From positions 1 through 64,000 of the forward strand of contig JAQGDQ010000348.1 in assembly GCA_030141605.1 (NCBI GenBank): a stretch of DNA of 64,000 nucleotides. Direction: 5' to 3'. Origin of the DNA: Tubiluchus corallicola. Its lineage: Eukaryota; Priapulida; Priapulimorpha; Priapulimorphida; Tubiluchidae. The translations under genes and the position numbers were made by a program. Each line of letters begins with the position of its first letter. The stretch's first letter is position 1. Shown here in pieces: positions 41,604 to 53,279 of this stretch. Under the pieces are notes generated by a model, which was not told the DNA's origin, did not search any database, and was given only the letters and a program-made list of their open reading frames with translations.

Positions 41604-42262
41604 TCCTCTTAATTTCTCTCTAGCCAATCAAAAGAAAAAGATCATTAAATATGCACAGCATGTTAAATTAGGTTGGTGTTTGAGTAAACAGGGAACAGAA
41701 AGTATGAGTCATTCATCTTATTTGATTCTATCTGACAATCTAACTGAACTAATTATGGAAACAAAATGAAATGGAAAGACGCGGTGTTGGTCACGTGTTA
41801 ATTATTAATCAGTTTGGAGTGAAGTAACCTGTAGCCTAGGATTCAACTAATATATCAGCTTTTCCATGACACTTTTATGTCAGAAAAACTAAAGCTTCCT
41901 GAAATGTTTTAATAGGCTATCAACTAATTATTTGTTACTAATTAATCCTTTAATGTCCAAAACCTTTAGTAGAGGTTTTCTTGTTAGCTAATCAGTAGGC
42001 CTACTAAAATGAGGGTCATTGTAGGTTTTACTGTTTAATATTATTGCCACACTCTGTAACGATATATTTATGTTTTTCGTAATTTTGTATAAACAGTTTT
42101 GAACCTAAAAAGTTTGATTTAATGTAATAAAAGTTAAAGAAAATCTCAACTAGAGAAACTGTCGAAAATTTTCCCGATTTAGTAAATTACCGCATTGAGA
42201 ACTTGCAAATTTAAATAGCATATTATGGTTTTCAAAGCGAACATAATGAATAGGTTTTTATG
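40895..42262 (+). repeat. Segmental duplication block Y, copy 1
   Basis: About 1.4 kb co-linear with 43915-45322, from AATCAATCGATTGAATCACT to CATAATGAATAGGTT. Includes a ~63-bp tandem repeat (CTCTTTGTCTTACAYCAGAT) and the (CT)n tract. Confidence 0.9.
41455..41608. repeat. (AATTT)n/(CT)n simple repeat
   Basis: A short TTTAA pentanucleotide run just upstream is followed by a long (CT)n tract with TTTC interruptions. Confidence 0.95.
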
Positions 42263-42517
42263 TATTTATTTTACACTTAATGTGTCTACTATATAAACCA
42301 GTAATTTTACATGACTTTAAATTACTCTAGTATAGCTCTAGCTTTGCTTTGTAATCAGAAAAGGTTGAATAATTAATTACATTCGGATTTCCATTTGCGG
42401 AAGAAATGTTTTTCAGCGCAACACAGATCAATACATAATTTTATAACAGAAGCTTAAAGGAAAGAACAAGTCACTCAGCATGTTGGATTGTTTTACTGTT
42501 GTCACTTAAACTTAGAA
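42263..42517. other. Junction between block Y and family R
   Basis: AT-rich spacer; nothing recognised. Confidence 0.35.
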
Positions 42518-42915
42518 AAATATAACAAAGAAATTTGCAAAAAAACTGTCAATAAAGCATAATTTTTAAAATATACTGCCCTGTGAATAGAAATTTTCAG
42601 GTGTAATGGTTGCCGCCATTCAATTGAAAATCATGACATAACTGGGACACTTCGTGATTTTTCGTAAGCGTGCGTGGCTTTCCATACGCACGCGCTGCTT
42701 AAACTAATTCAAACTCCAGCAGCTTACCTAATGTTGACGCAAAAATGCTACAAAGTCAGCTATCTAAATTTTCATTACAACATATTGTACTTTTGATGAA
42801 TATTGACAGTGCGCTGCTTTTCCTCAAGACAGATGACGTCATTGGAAAAGGAATTGGCATTGAAAATGGGAGTGGCCGAGCATGAAATGCTCGCGACTTT
42901 AAAGTGATTTTACCA
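42518..42915 (-). repeat. Dispersed repeat family R, copy 2 (inverted)
   Basis: Reverse complement of 25800-26215. Contains ATGACGTCATTGG. Together with copy Q2 it separates the two Y blocks. Confidence 0.75.
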
Positions 42916-43005
42916 ATTACACGAAGCGCTTGTTGCAGTTCTATTACAAGATTTTTCGCGAACATTAAAATAAGCCTCCTAGAAACTTTCCTTTAATGCA
43001 AACAC

Positions 43006-43690
43006 TGGTCCCAATCTTAGACTGCAGGTCAAAACAATTTACTCTTCAAAATATTGAAAGGAAACGCTATTTTTTCTAAAATGACATACATAAAAGAATT
43101 ATTATCACACAAACACAATTTCGAGTTCGCGCCACTAATTCTTTGCTGTTACATGCATTTTGCCATTCGCTAGTTACACAATCACTAGCCCTGCATTCCG
43201 GAAAATCATTGCACAAAAAACAGGTGCAGTACCTCCCAGTTCAGATGTCTAAGTTTGTGACGAACTACACACGTTCGATAGTTCATGCGAGAGCACAGCG
43301 GTAAATTTGAATTTTTATGTTAAAGCTTGCCAAGTTTTAGTACAACACACTCAACATCTTACAGTAGCCCTGAACAGTCAACCTCGGGTATAAGGTTCAC
43401 TTATAAGGGTCCACCAACACTGGTCCCGATTTTTCGTAACGTTTTTCCTTATAAAAATCTTCGTATATAAGATACTCGGATATAAAGGATTTTCCGTTAT
43501 AAGGGACGACATCTTCAGGTCCCGCGTAATAGAAACCCGGGTAAATTTGAATTTTTGTTTTAAAACATTGGCCTGGCTCGCCACTAATTAAGTTTTTAAT
43601 CTATTATTTAATTATCAAACACCTTTGCAGAATTAATTGTGCAGTATTTTTGGTTCTTGAAAATGGGGTAGTATATGAAAATTCATCCTG
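43006..43690 (+). repeat. Dispersed repeat family Q, copy 2
   Basis: Direct repeat of 34757-35400, interrupted at about 43380-43550 by ~170 bp rich in TATAAGG/TATAAGAT words (CTTATAAGGGTCC, GTATATAAGATACTCGG), apparently a small insertion absent from copy 1. Confidence 0.75.
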
Positions 43691-43914
43691 TCTTCCTTTA
43701 AAGGGCGTATTTTTTATAGCCTTACTGGTGTTTATTCTGCATAGCGCCTGCGGTTGATTTATTTAGTTTTATTATCCAGACGCCGTTTGCTACACGCTTG
43801 ATCACTTCTTTCAGAGAGAATGCATTCGCATCTGATGACATTTCTCCTGATCCAATAATATACCATGTGGCACAAAGAAAAATGTCCCGGACCTTGGACT
43901 ATAATAATATTAGA

Positions 43915-44531
43915 ATAATCAATCGATTGAATCACTGGTGTGTGTATTGTAACACTTTACTCTTCTAACAGATGTTCAAATCTTTAGGCACATTTAATTA
44001 AACATTATAAATCAGATGAGTCATTGCAGCGTTATTTAATGCCTTCGCTCTTTGTCTTACATCAGATGTTCAATTTAACAGGTGAATTACCTGTACCTGC
44101 TTAAATAAATTAACTCTTTGTCATACACCATATGCTCAATTTATCTGGTGAATCACTGTACCTGTTTAATCAATTAACTCTTTGTCTTACATCAGATGCT
44201 CAGATGCCAAACTTCCCTATTTGAATGGGGCGTTATCAATTAATATGGGGGGGGCGCATTATAATTCACACCTTTGCGCCATTGTATCATTCCAGAGCCA
44301 TCAAACTGCCAAACTTGGAAATCTTAATGCAAATTTAGTCGCATATTAGCATCAGATAAATTATAGTTACACTTATATTAATAATGAAATGACATTGACA
44401 CCTTTCAGTATACTTGATCCACACCTATAGACCTTGAAGCAAAATCTAAGTTTTTATAATTATTTCAAAAAAAATAATTTAATTTAATTTAATTCAATTT
44501 TTATGTTAATTTAGTTTAATTTAATTTTGAT

Positions 44532-44564
<33 letters not shown>

Positions 44565-44576
44565 TCCTATCTCTCT

Positions 44577-44619
<43 letters not shown>

Positions 44620-45322
44620 TCTCTCTCTCCCTCTCTCTCTCTTTCTCTCTGTCTCTTCCTCTCTCTCTCCCCTCTCTCTCTTTCTCTCTCTCTCCTCCTC
44701 TCAATTTCTCTCTATCCGATCAAAAGAAAAAGATCATTAAATATGCACAGAATACTAAACTAGGTTGGTGTCTGAGTAAACAGGTAACAGAAGGTATGAG
44801 TCATTCATCTTATTTGATTCTATCTGACAATCTAACTGAACTAATTATAGAAAACAAAATGAAATAGAAAGACGCGGTGTTGGTCACGTGTTAATTATTA
44901 ATCAGTTTGGAGTGAAGAAACTTGTAGCCTAGGATTCAACTACTGGATCAGCTTTTCCATGAAACTTTTATGTCAGAAAAACTAAAGCTTCCTGAAATGT
45001 TTTAACAGGATATCAATTAATTATTAATTATTAATTAATCCTTTAATTTCCAAAACCTTTAGTAGAGTTTTTCTTGTTAGCTAGTCAGTATGCCTACTAA
45101 AATGAGGGTCATTGTAGGTTTTACTGTGTAAAATTATTGCCACACTCTGTAACGACAGATTTGAACTCAAATAGTTTGATTTAATGTAATAAAAGTTAAA
45201 GAAAATCTCAATTAAAGAAACTGTCCAGAACTTTCCTGATTTACTAAATTACCCTATTGAGAACTTGCTAATTTAAATAGCATATTATGGTTTTCAAAGC
45301 GAACATAATGAATAGGTTATTG
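43915..45322 (+). repeat. Segmental duplication block Y, copy 2
   Basis: Direct copy of 40895-42262. Here Y precedes X, the opposite order to copy 1. An 8-base G run at 44246-44253 replaces a short segment of copy 1. Confidence 0.9.
44533..44708. repeat. (CT)n simple repeat
   Basis: Counterpart of 41455-41608, independently expanded and interrupted by C runs. Confidence 0.95.
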
Positions 45323-45329
45323 TTTATTT

Positions 45330-46935
45330 AATCAGAGATGAGTGTCATTCCTTACAAGCGCAGACCCCTTTATATTGTATAATGTAATTAGGGTAAGTTT
45401 CTGTTATTAGCGTGAAACAAAAGCTCCACTCATTTAGGTCACTTTAAATAATATAACAGCTGCATCTGCTTTGCTCAGGTAAAATTAATTAGGACTGATC
45501 TATTACCTGGTGTACAATCCAATTTTAATGAACTAACATGGATGTGCCCGCAAAACATGCTTAATTACGATAATGGTAATTAATCAACTCGCACAAAAGA
45601 AAAATCTGTGAATTATTTAATTAATCATGAGCGTTGCGAGGTTGAAAGACGTACAACAAGTTTCTTAGTAAATCATGTATGCAGCAGGTATGGCAATATC
45701 AAAGTCTACGCAAGACCAATTTAATTCATTTAACGCAATTTTAGGTCCTCCAAAATTAACGACTTCTTAAAAACGTTTGTTTTTTGATTGAATATGTCTT
45801 CGTAGTCATCGCAGACATTTTAGCATTGTACAGTGAAGTGAATTCTAAGCAGGCTTCAAAGAAAAATTTTAAACTGGTATCCTTTCTATGGAAACGACTG
45901 GAGTTTTTTATTGGAAGTTCTAGTAAAAAGACAACTTAAAAGACGCTGCAAAATATGATAGGTGGTCAGTGTATTTCATTGTGAAAATTTATTAAAGTGT
46001 CAATAAAATTTATTCATCATTTCATTTCATTAAAACTAAAAAAAGCCGTGCTAATATAATCCTGTCAAAATGACCGTTTGTCGGTGAATGACTCAATAAA
46101 CGTTGTTTTCTATTCGCTGTGCATATTTTTTTTAAAGTTGATAGCTTAACTAGTTTATACGAAGATGTGACAGTTTCTACTTTTACCGTATGGCGGTAAT
46201 GCAATAATGAATTACTGCGTTATTTCTTCATCTGGCAATAAATTATTTAAAAACTGGCTTCTGGGTTAATAAGTCGGAAGCCAGTGGAATTACTGGAAGT
46301 TACCTAGTGAACTTGAACATGTGGCAATTGCTACTTTGAGCTGACGCAATAATGATTTACTGTGTTAATTACTCTTCTGGCGCAAAATTATTTAGGAAGC
46401 GGCTTCTGGTTCACTTAGTGAAACCAGTGGAATTAGGAGAAGTTAATTAATGAAATTGAGCAAGGAGCATATGGCAATTTGTACTTTGTTGCTATGGCAG
46501 CAATGCAGTAATAAATTAATGTGTTAATTAGTCTTCTGGCACTAAATTATTTAGGAAACGGCTACTGGTTTAATTAGTGGAATTAGGAGCATATGGCATC
46601 CTCTACTTTAACCTTGTTGTAGTATTGCAATAATGGACTAATGTCTTAATTATTCTTCTGGCCGCAAACAGGCTTCTGGTTTTTCACAAAGGCATGTTTG
46701 AACCATTCGCCAGTTGGCGCCACTTTTACAGTTACACGTAGATGTGTGAGAAAATTTGTTCATTTGTAATTTTTGCCCGGCGAAATGAAAAATTCCCAAG
46801 TTTTAACTTAATTAGAAAAAACGCCCAAACTTTGTTTCTGATTGAAATGAGTATAATTTATGTGAAATTAAAGCTACTATCTACCTGTTCGTGTTTTATA
46901 TCTGAGAAGGAAATCAAGAACATCCCATTAAGACA
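45330..46935 (+). repeat. Segmental duplication block X, copy 2
   Basis: Direct copy of 39065-40710, starting at ATCAGAGATGAGTGTCATTC; same internal ~150-bp tandem structure at about 46190-46690. Confidence 0.9.
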
Positions 46936-48184
46936 TTTCTATAATTATCGCATAATTATTACGATTCACATTAAAAATAAAGATGCTTATTTATTACATG
47001 CATTAGTAAATTGAGAAACATGAGGCCTGCTGCATTATATCATTATAATACGGATAATATACATTTAATAGCAACAAGAAATGATCTATGAAACTAAACG
47101 ATTGCAGATCATATAATAATGAACAAAAATTATTCTACTGATGATAAATAAACAATAAGTATATTGTAAGATATATAAAAGGTAACAACTACCCTGGATA
47201 AGGAACTTCAGAGTAAACACATTATAGTGTCGAGCTAATCACACTATGGTAATTCAATTGTACAAATAGAAAGGACGTCGCCTTTCAGATTATAACTAAA
47301 AAACAGCAAATTTTTTGTCTTGCAATTCTTTGGGAGCTTCGCAGATAAATCTGCATATTTCCAGAAGAAGACATAAATTATCTGGAGGTAACGAAACATT
47401 TTATTTAAGATCTCGTTTAAATAAAACGGGATGGTTTGTTTAAGTTTGGTGATTTCCTATGACGTCATAAAATAATAAACCTAATTAAGACGTCCTTGCT
47501 GCGATCAAAAATTACAGAAAAAGCTTACAGTTTTCGCGCTCTAACACTAGAAGGTAAAATGGCAAAAAGTTGAAATTTCTGACAAACGTTGCGAGCAAGA
47601 AAACTAGAATCGTAACCCTTCTGAAAAACAGGCGTGTAATCTAGTAAGCCTACACAATAGTAGTAGGCTAATCAATGAACAAAGACCAGCAATAATAATT
47701 GTCATCTAATCCGTTCACTATGCAAAATCATCAGTGTGATCAGACATATTCAAGTTTTGGGCATTTTCTAAAATTACCTATAAGCTAGTATAAAAGAATC
47801 AGTTAAGATACAAAGTTAAACATTTCTAGTACTTCATTTACTCCATAACTGAGAATGTTACACACATTTGAATGTGGCTGTGATACTCCTGGTACTTCAG
47901 TATAATATCCTTGATAATAAACTAGACTCAGGTTTCGTCGCAAACAACAACATTAACTAGACAATGCCATTGAATGCTAGGTGTGAACAATACTTATCTA
48001 TATAATTGCCTAATATTAACAATAGTTTATTTTGACTAAGTCAGTAAACGGAACGTGATCACCGTAGCCTTTGTTCACATAATTTTTTGCAGTCGAAAGT
48101 TTGCACTCGATTATGTACTGTAACTAAAATGTAAAATAACCAGGTTTATTATAGACGCAAAAGGAGAAAAAAGTGTAACTTAAG
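46936..48184. other. Intergenic, nothing recognised
   Basis: AT-rich non-coding sequence. No exon, repeat copy or RNA gene that I can support. Confidence 0.45.
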
Positions 48185-48845
48185 GCACAAGAAAACCCTC
48201 CAATTACATAAAGCTTAAAAAATTCGTTTTGAAATTTTATACCACTTACATACTCCCTTTTCGCACAAGCTGTATAAAGCATGTAAATTTAAGCTCCCGC
48301 GATGACCGTTAAACGCAGCAATTTTGACGATAAGTCGTTCATAACAAGTTTAGAAAACATTGTGTAAAGTTTGAAAAAATAATCAAAGCATTCGTAGCGC
48401 ACACGTCACTAACTAAGCAAAAGTTTAAACTACTGTATCTTGTCAATAAGATTAAAAATACGTTTTTTGGTTAGCGAGTGGCGCACCCTGGCGGGTGAGT
48501 CAGCGACATTTTAGCAATTGGTGAAAGCATTTTAAAGAACCAATAATTTTCTTTCCTATTTACATAAGTCTAGCAGGTAAACGAAATGCTAAGTAATATA
48601 ACTTTGCATGGAAAGTCTTTTGGACATAGTTTAACATTTCCTTTTCTTCCCCTGATTTAAGTTGTGCGTATATGACGTCATGTAATGGCGCAGTCGGAAC
48701 AGTGTCGCGGGAAATTTGACATGAAAACAAGCAAAAAAATCGTTTCAACGCGAGTATGATATAGACATAAAATTGCTATAAAGTAATATAACTTTTTAAG
48801 GCGATTTTTTGAAACCTACTTCAGGTACCCCTTTTCTTGTCCTTT
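48185..48845 (+). mobile_element. Family P element, copy P5 (661 bp, near full length)
   Basis: Co-linear with P2 end to end: GCACAAGAAAACCCTCC to GGTACCCCTTTTCTTGTCC. Contains ATGACGTCATGTAATGGCG. Length nearly identical to P2, supporting a defined element. Confidence 0.78.
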
Positions 48846-50655
48846 AAACCTGCGCAATAGTACATAAATCTGAGCATTTGCACATGTAGTGATTAGGCAG
48901 ATTCAGTGCGCAAACTCAAACTCATGCAATCAAAGTCAAACCGATCATGCGCAATAAAATTGCAGCTCAGGTGATAGTTTCCGCACGCTACTTCATTAAA
49001 ATTAAAAAGTTTCGTCTATATAGACAGATTACCCGCGTAAAAAAGGTTTACCGCAAAGCACTTGAAATGTGTGAAGTGTTTTACCAAACTGTCCACAAAA
49101 TATGCACGCAAAATGTGAAATATTTCTAAAGTGAAAAGCAGCTTTTTGCGCAAAACATGTGAAGTGTTTTAAAAGAAAAGTGCAAAAAACGTTTTAGTGC
49201 GTAAGCTTGAATTATAAGTTACGTTTTTTCTCAGATTTTTGCGCGTTTTCGAATTTTCTTGATGCGTTGCGTGCGTATACTACGCTCCAGCGTTACGAAG
49301 ATGTTCCGCAAAAAATGTTCGACTGTCCAGGAGATGTTCGTGATATAAAAAATATATCTGTAAAGCATCTAAAACCTTCGCATTTTGTTTAGTGTTTTCA
49401 ACAATTTTTTGTTATAGTCATTTGTTTACGAGCTCTCTGTTGCTCTGTTGGGGTGAAAGTTTTAACTTTTGTTGAAAATCTTCCAGAAAATACTTGTAAT
49501 CATCTTAAACTTAACTCTACAGATTCTAAACAGTTTTTCTAATTGTAAATTATAGTGACACTTGTTTCTGCTACCTGTACAGTGACAAGCAGCTATTTGT
49601 CAGATTCTTCGTTATATTGCGTTGTTTTTCTGCAACTATTTCATAGCGGTTTTTTATATGCAGTTGGAAAACGCAAAATAACGCATTACGCTTTCCGGAT
49701 GTCTGACAAAACGCCGCTTTACATAGTAATTCACAATGTAAATATAAATTCACGTAGCGCAAATGATAATATCGCAAAATGTCATAATTAAAGCGTGTCA
49801 CGTTTTGCGCAAAGAACAGATTCGCATAGCGCAAAATAATGGGCGTGGCTTCATTTGAAGAACAAAATATAAAAGAAGCCCAACAGACTAGGTAAATCAT
49901 CTGACGTGCAAGTTTACAGGCGCAGTTGCCCTTTTAGGACTAATGTATGATTTAGTTGCAAATGACTTAGTGAGTGTGTACAATATGAAGTGTTCATAAT
50001 TTGAAACACAAGTGAGTATTTCATTTTGGTGAAGTGTTTTAATTTTGAATCATCCGTTTATTCATTAGATGTTTATTTTTGCATCCAGTAGCGCAACGCG
50101 TTTGGCATTATGACGTAGCTGAGAAAAACAACAAGATGCCAAAATGTTATTTTTTAAAACTTCTTTTGTTCAGGAACGGCGTCCTATATTGAAAAATAAA
50201 GTTTCCTCAGTAGTATGTTAATTTGAATTCTGAGGTGATTTGTTCACCTACATGATTACAAGGTTACCTACATTTTGGCAATCTATTTGAGTTTTTGCGT
50301 GCATCTGAAATTGGTGTGTCGTGTGTCCATAGACACCAGTCTTGGGATGGTGAACTTATTAAGCAGCACAGCAGACAGAAAGCAATGAGCAACTTTACTG
50401 TTTTTGTTAGTCCCTAAATTAGCTCAGTAAACATGGCTGACTAATTATTCAGATGTTCTTGGCTGCCTGCCATGTGGGCAAGTTTTACTGTTTACTCGTC
50501 AGCAGCAGCAGCAGCATCAGTCAACCATGGTGGCATAGATTTTAGCTAGTGATACATGTAAAATTAGAAAATATTACCTAAACTAAAAAAAGTGTTAGCT
50601 AGGTAATTATACTCGTCAGCCTCATATATGTATACATACAGATATATGTGTGGGT
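48846..50655. other. Intergenic with a cluster of GCGCAAA words
   Basis: Between 48845 and 49840 the word (T/A)GCGCAA recurs at least seven times in otherwise AT-rich sequence. Three short plus-strand open frames (48947, 49207, 49555) have no motif. From 49950 on nothing is recognised, apart from a small (CAG)n at about 50500. Confidence 0.4.
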
Positions 50656-50659
50656 ATAC

Positions 50660-50681
50660 CATACATACATACATACATACA

Positions 50682-50733
<52 letters not shown>

Positions 50734-50735
50734 CA
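50660..50735. repeat. (ATAC)n(AT)n microsatellite
   Basis: About thirteen ATAC units followed by a 20-bp AT run; Tyr/Ile/His and Cys/Met frames across it are artefacts. Confidence 0.97.
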
Positions 50736-51503
50736 TAAGCATGAAAAAGTGAATTTTTATGATGTTTATAATAGTCAGTTTATTCATTGTGACAGTTCAA
50801 TGGTTTATATAAAGATTCTCCCTAAGACAAACTTTGTTAATAATAATAGGTGATAATAATGTAAAATTGAGCTTGCCACAATGAACACAGACAGAGATAT
50901 TTAAAAGTGCAACCTTTGTTAGATATAAAAGCCAGAGCTGTGGAAGAATTGGTTCGCGTTTTGTCAAATGCTTGCTTTGTGCATGCATGTGTGTTGGTGT
51001 CTGCATTAGTACATAAGAATTTGTGCTGTTTAAAAAGGTTAGTATATTTTTACATAATTTCAAGAAGTATGATTTGCAAATATAAAACAAATTTCATTTC
51101 CTGTAATGCAAAGAATTTGCTTTTAATTTATTAATAATATTGTTTTAAATTTGCAGAGAAGCAAAATGAAAATAAAAGTGACTGAGCACTTACTTGACGG
51201 TAGAAAATTAAGCAGCTGAACCTCATGACTTTTGAGAATGTTTCTGATAACAAAATAAGTGATTTACTGCTCTCAAAACATGGTGCATTTTAAGATCTTT
51301 GAAAAGACGAACAGCATGTAGAACTAATGGCTCACCAGGAAAAGATTGTCAGATTATGTTCATCAAATAGATACAAGTTACAAGTGAATGACTGTGTCAC
51401 ACGATTTTTTATTTCGCGTTTGAAAGGTGAATTTGTTTTAACTCTTTTATTACAGCGCCATTTGTTTAGTCACTTAAATTTATTAGAAAAGCTTGTCATA
51501 ATA
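50736..51503. other. Intergenic, nothing recognised
   Basis: AT-rich sequence with short open frames lacking motifs. Confidence 0.4.
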
Positions 51504-52304
51504 TGTGAGGTGGCGCGAAAAAAAGTGCCCAAGTTTTGGATACGATATTTTGATTAAGAAAAAAATAGCGAAATCGCTTGAGAAATACCACACTGATGTT
51601 GCATACGATTATGTGTAAACATCAGAAACCTTAGGTCATCCTCCAATATTTTCCAAAGACACAAACGTTTTAAATTAGCAAATCAAAACAATAAATACCA
51701 GAAAATATTTTGTACGTCACTATTACTAAAATTTAAAGTGCAACTATAGCAAGTTCTCAATGTGTCCATCATTTTCAATGCAAGCTAGACGCTGCCATTT
51801 CTTCTAAAAGCTTATACTGTTTCTTAATTCTTTAGAAGGGATATTTGGCATCAGCACCCAATAATTTTTGTTTTCAGTTCCTCTGGATCAAACAGATCTC
51901 TGCAGCCATTACACGCTCTCTGTTTAAGGAATCCTAGATATCGTAATCCAGAGGATTAATCCCATTTTTTCCTGACCACAAATCTTTACCAGTGCCTTAT
52001 CTTTTGTGGTGAGGACCATGCAGTACGCTGATATTGTTTCACTGCCATGTATTGAGTGCTTTGTACTTTAACGTGGCTGTTTTTTTTCAGCTAGTGATTA
52101 GCTGACATTATTACGACATTCAATTTTCTACAAGCAAAAGTTTTTTTGTCATAACTTTAAAGCTGCTAAAGCCACAAGCTTGTAACTTTCTCAACCAAAA
52201 GCTCGTGTACTGCGACATCGACGTGTAAAATTGCAGCTTTGTTGATCACTTGCTTGTAATAATAATGTGGTCTAAACTTCGGCACATTTTTGCACCACCC
52301 GGTA
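51504..52304 (-). mobile_element. Mariner-type element relic, 801 bp
   Basis: Degenerate terminal inverted repeats flank the block: TGTGAGGTGGCGCGAAAAAA on the left and, read on the minus strand, TACCGGGTGGTGCAAAAATG on the right, each followed by TGCCnAAGTTT and abutting TA. The interior holds the 3' part of a mariner transposase on the minus strand. At about 0.8 kb it is shorter than a full mariner (~1.3 kb), so it is internally deleted. Confidence 0.68.
51744..51990 (-). pseudogene. Mariner transposase C-terminal remnant
   Basis: Minus-strand pieces in order: GKDLWSGKNGINPLDYDI (the family's P-L-D-Y/F stretch after the second catalytic Asp), then, after stops and frameshifts, KKWQRLACIENDGHIENLL followed by TAG, the usual mariner C-terminus. 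Inactive. Confidence 0.65.
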
Positions 52305-53279
52305 TATAACAATGTTTGTATTGTAAGCAACATCATTCGATTGAGCTTTGCGAGTCGCCAAAATAGAACCAGTTGCAATTGTTCCAAGCATCCCATTATG
52401 ACCATCATTATCAACAACGACGATGACGATAGTCGACTCGTCTCGCAGAAATCCTGACCTACATCACAGCTATGGACTAAACAGGTTCAGCACTAGAGGC
52501 TCACAGCTGAAGAACTTAGCAAGCATCATGATGTTTTCGATCTACCTTTGGCGAAGATGGTAGCGTCCATTGCCAGGGAAGGATGAGTAATTTTGATACG
52601 TATTCAAGAAAAGAGCCGATGATCATCAGTTTAATAACTGTTGATTAAAGATGTGCATATTAAAGGTTTTCATTTCTAAGTAACACAAACTCAAACTGTT
52701 TCACAAAAACTTGATGAGTTCCTGTGTTCGTTAACTCAGTCACTGAGGGATGCAATGAGGCAAACATACCAAGAGACACAGATGCAAAGTACCTCAGCTG
52801 GAAAGTTTCCCATCTGTTATTTTGCAAAGTACAAAACCTTTCATAAAGAAAAATTACTGTAACTTTAGTACTAAACCTCTACTTTAGTTAAACATTGGGT
52901 AGCATTGGAGGCTGCAAGCAGTGACTAGCAGCATCCAAGAAGAACTCGTTTCAAGCAAGCTCCTCCTCCGTGCGATCCAGTCTTGGTCCCAAAGAAGCAG
53001 ACAGAGCTTTGGCAGGGAGCACCTCATCCCTCCAGAACAGGAAAGGGCAGAACAGGTTAAATCAACAAGCTGTTCAATGCCTCCACCCTTTCCCTGAAAT
53101 GAAAAGGGAGAAGGTTGGGTTTGAGCTAACAACCCATTCCCATAAAAAATAAGGTCCTACAGAAACCAATGATACTCAAATATCAATCCAATCTGGGGCG
53201 GTTACTGCTCGCAGCCGTCAAAAGAAGAAGTGGTGTGGACGGCAGGATGACGGTGTTCAGTCAAAGCCTGCAGGAAACG
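52305..53279. other. Intergenic; possible LINE 5' region at right
   Basis: Left half featureless. A more GC-rich block at 52900-53280 directly precedes the RTE-type LINE in the same orientation and could be its 5' untranslated region. Confidence 0.35.
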
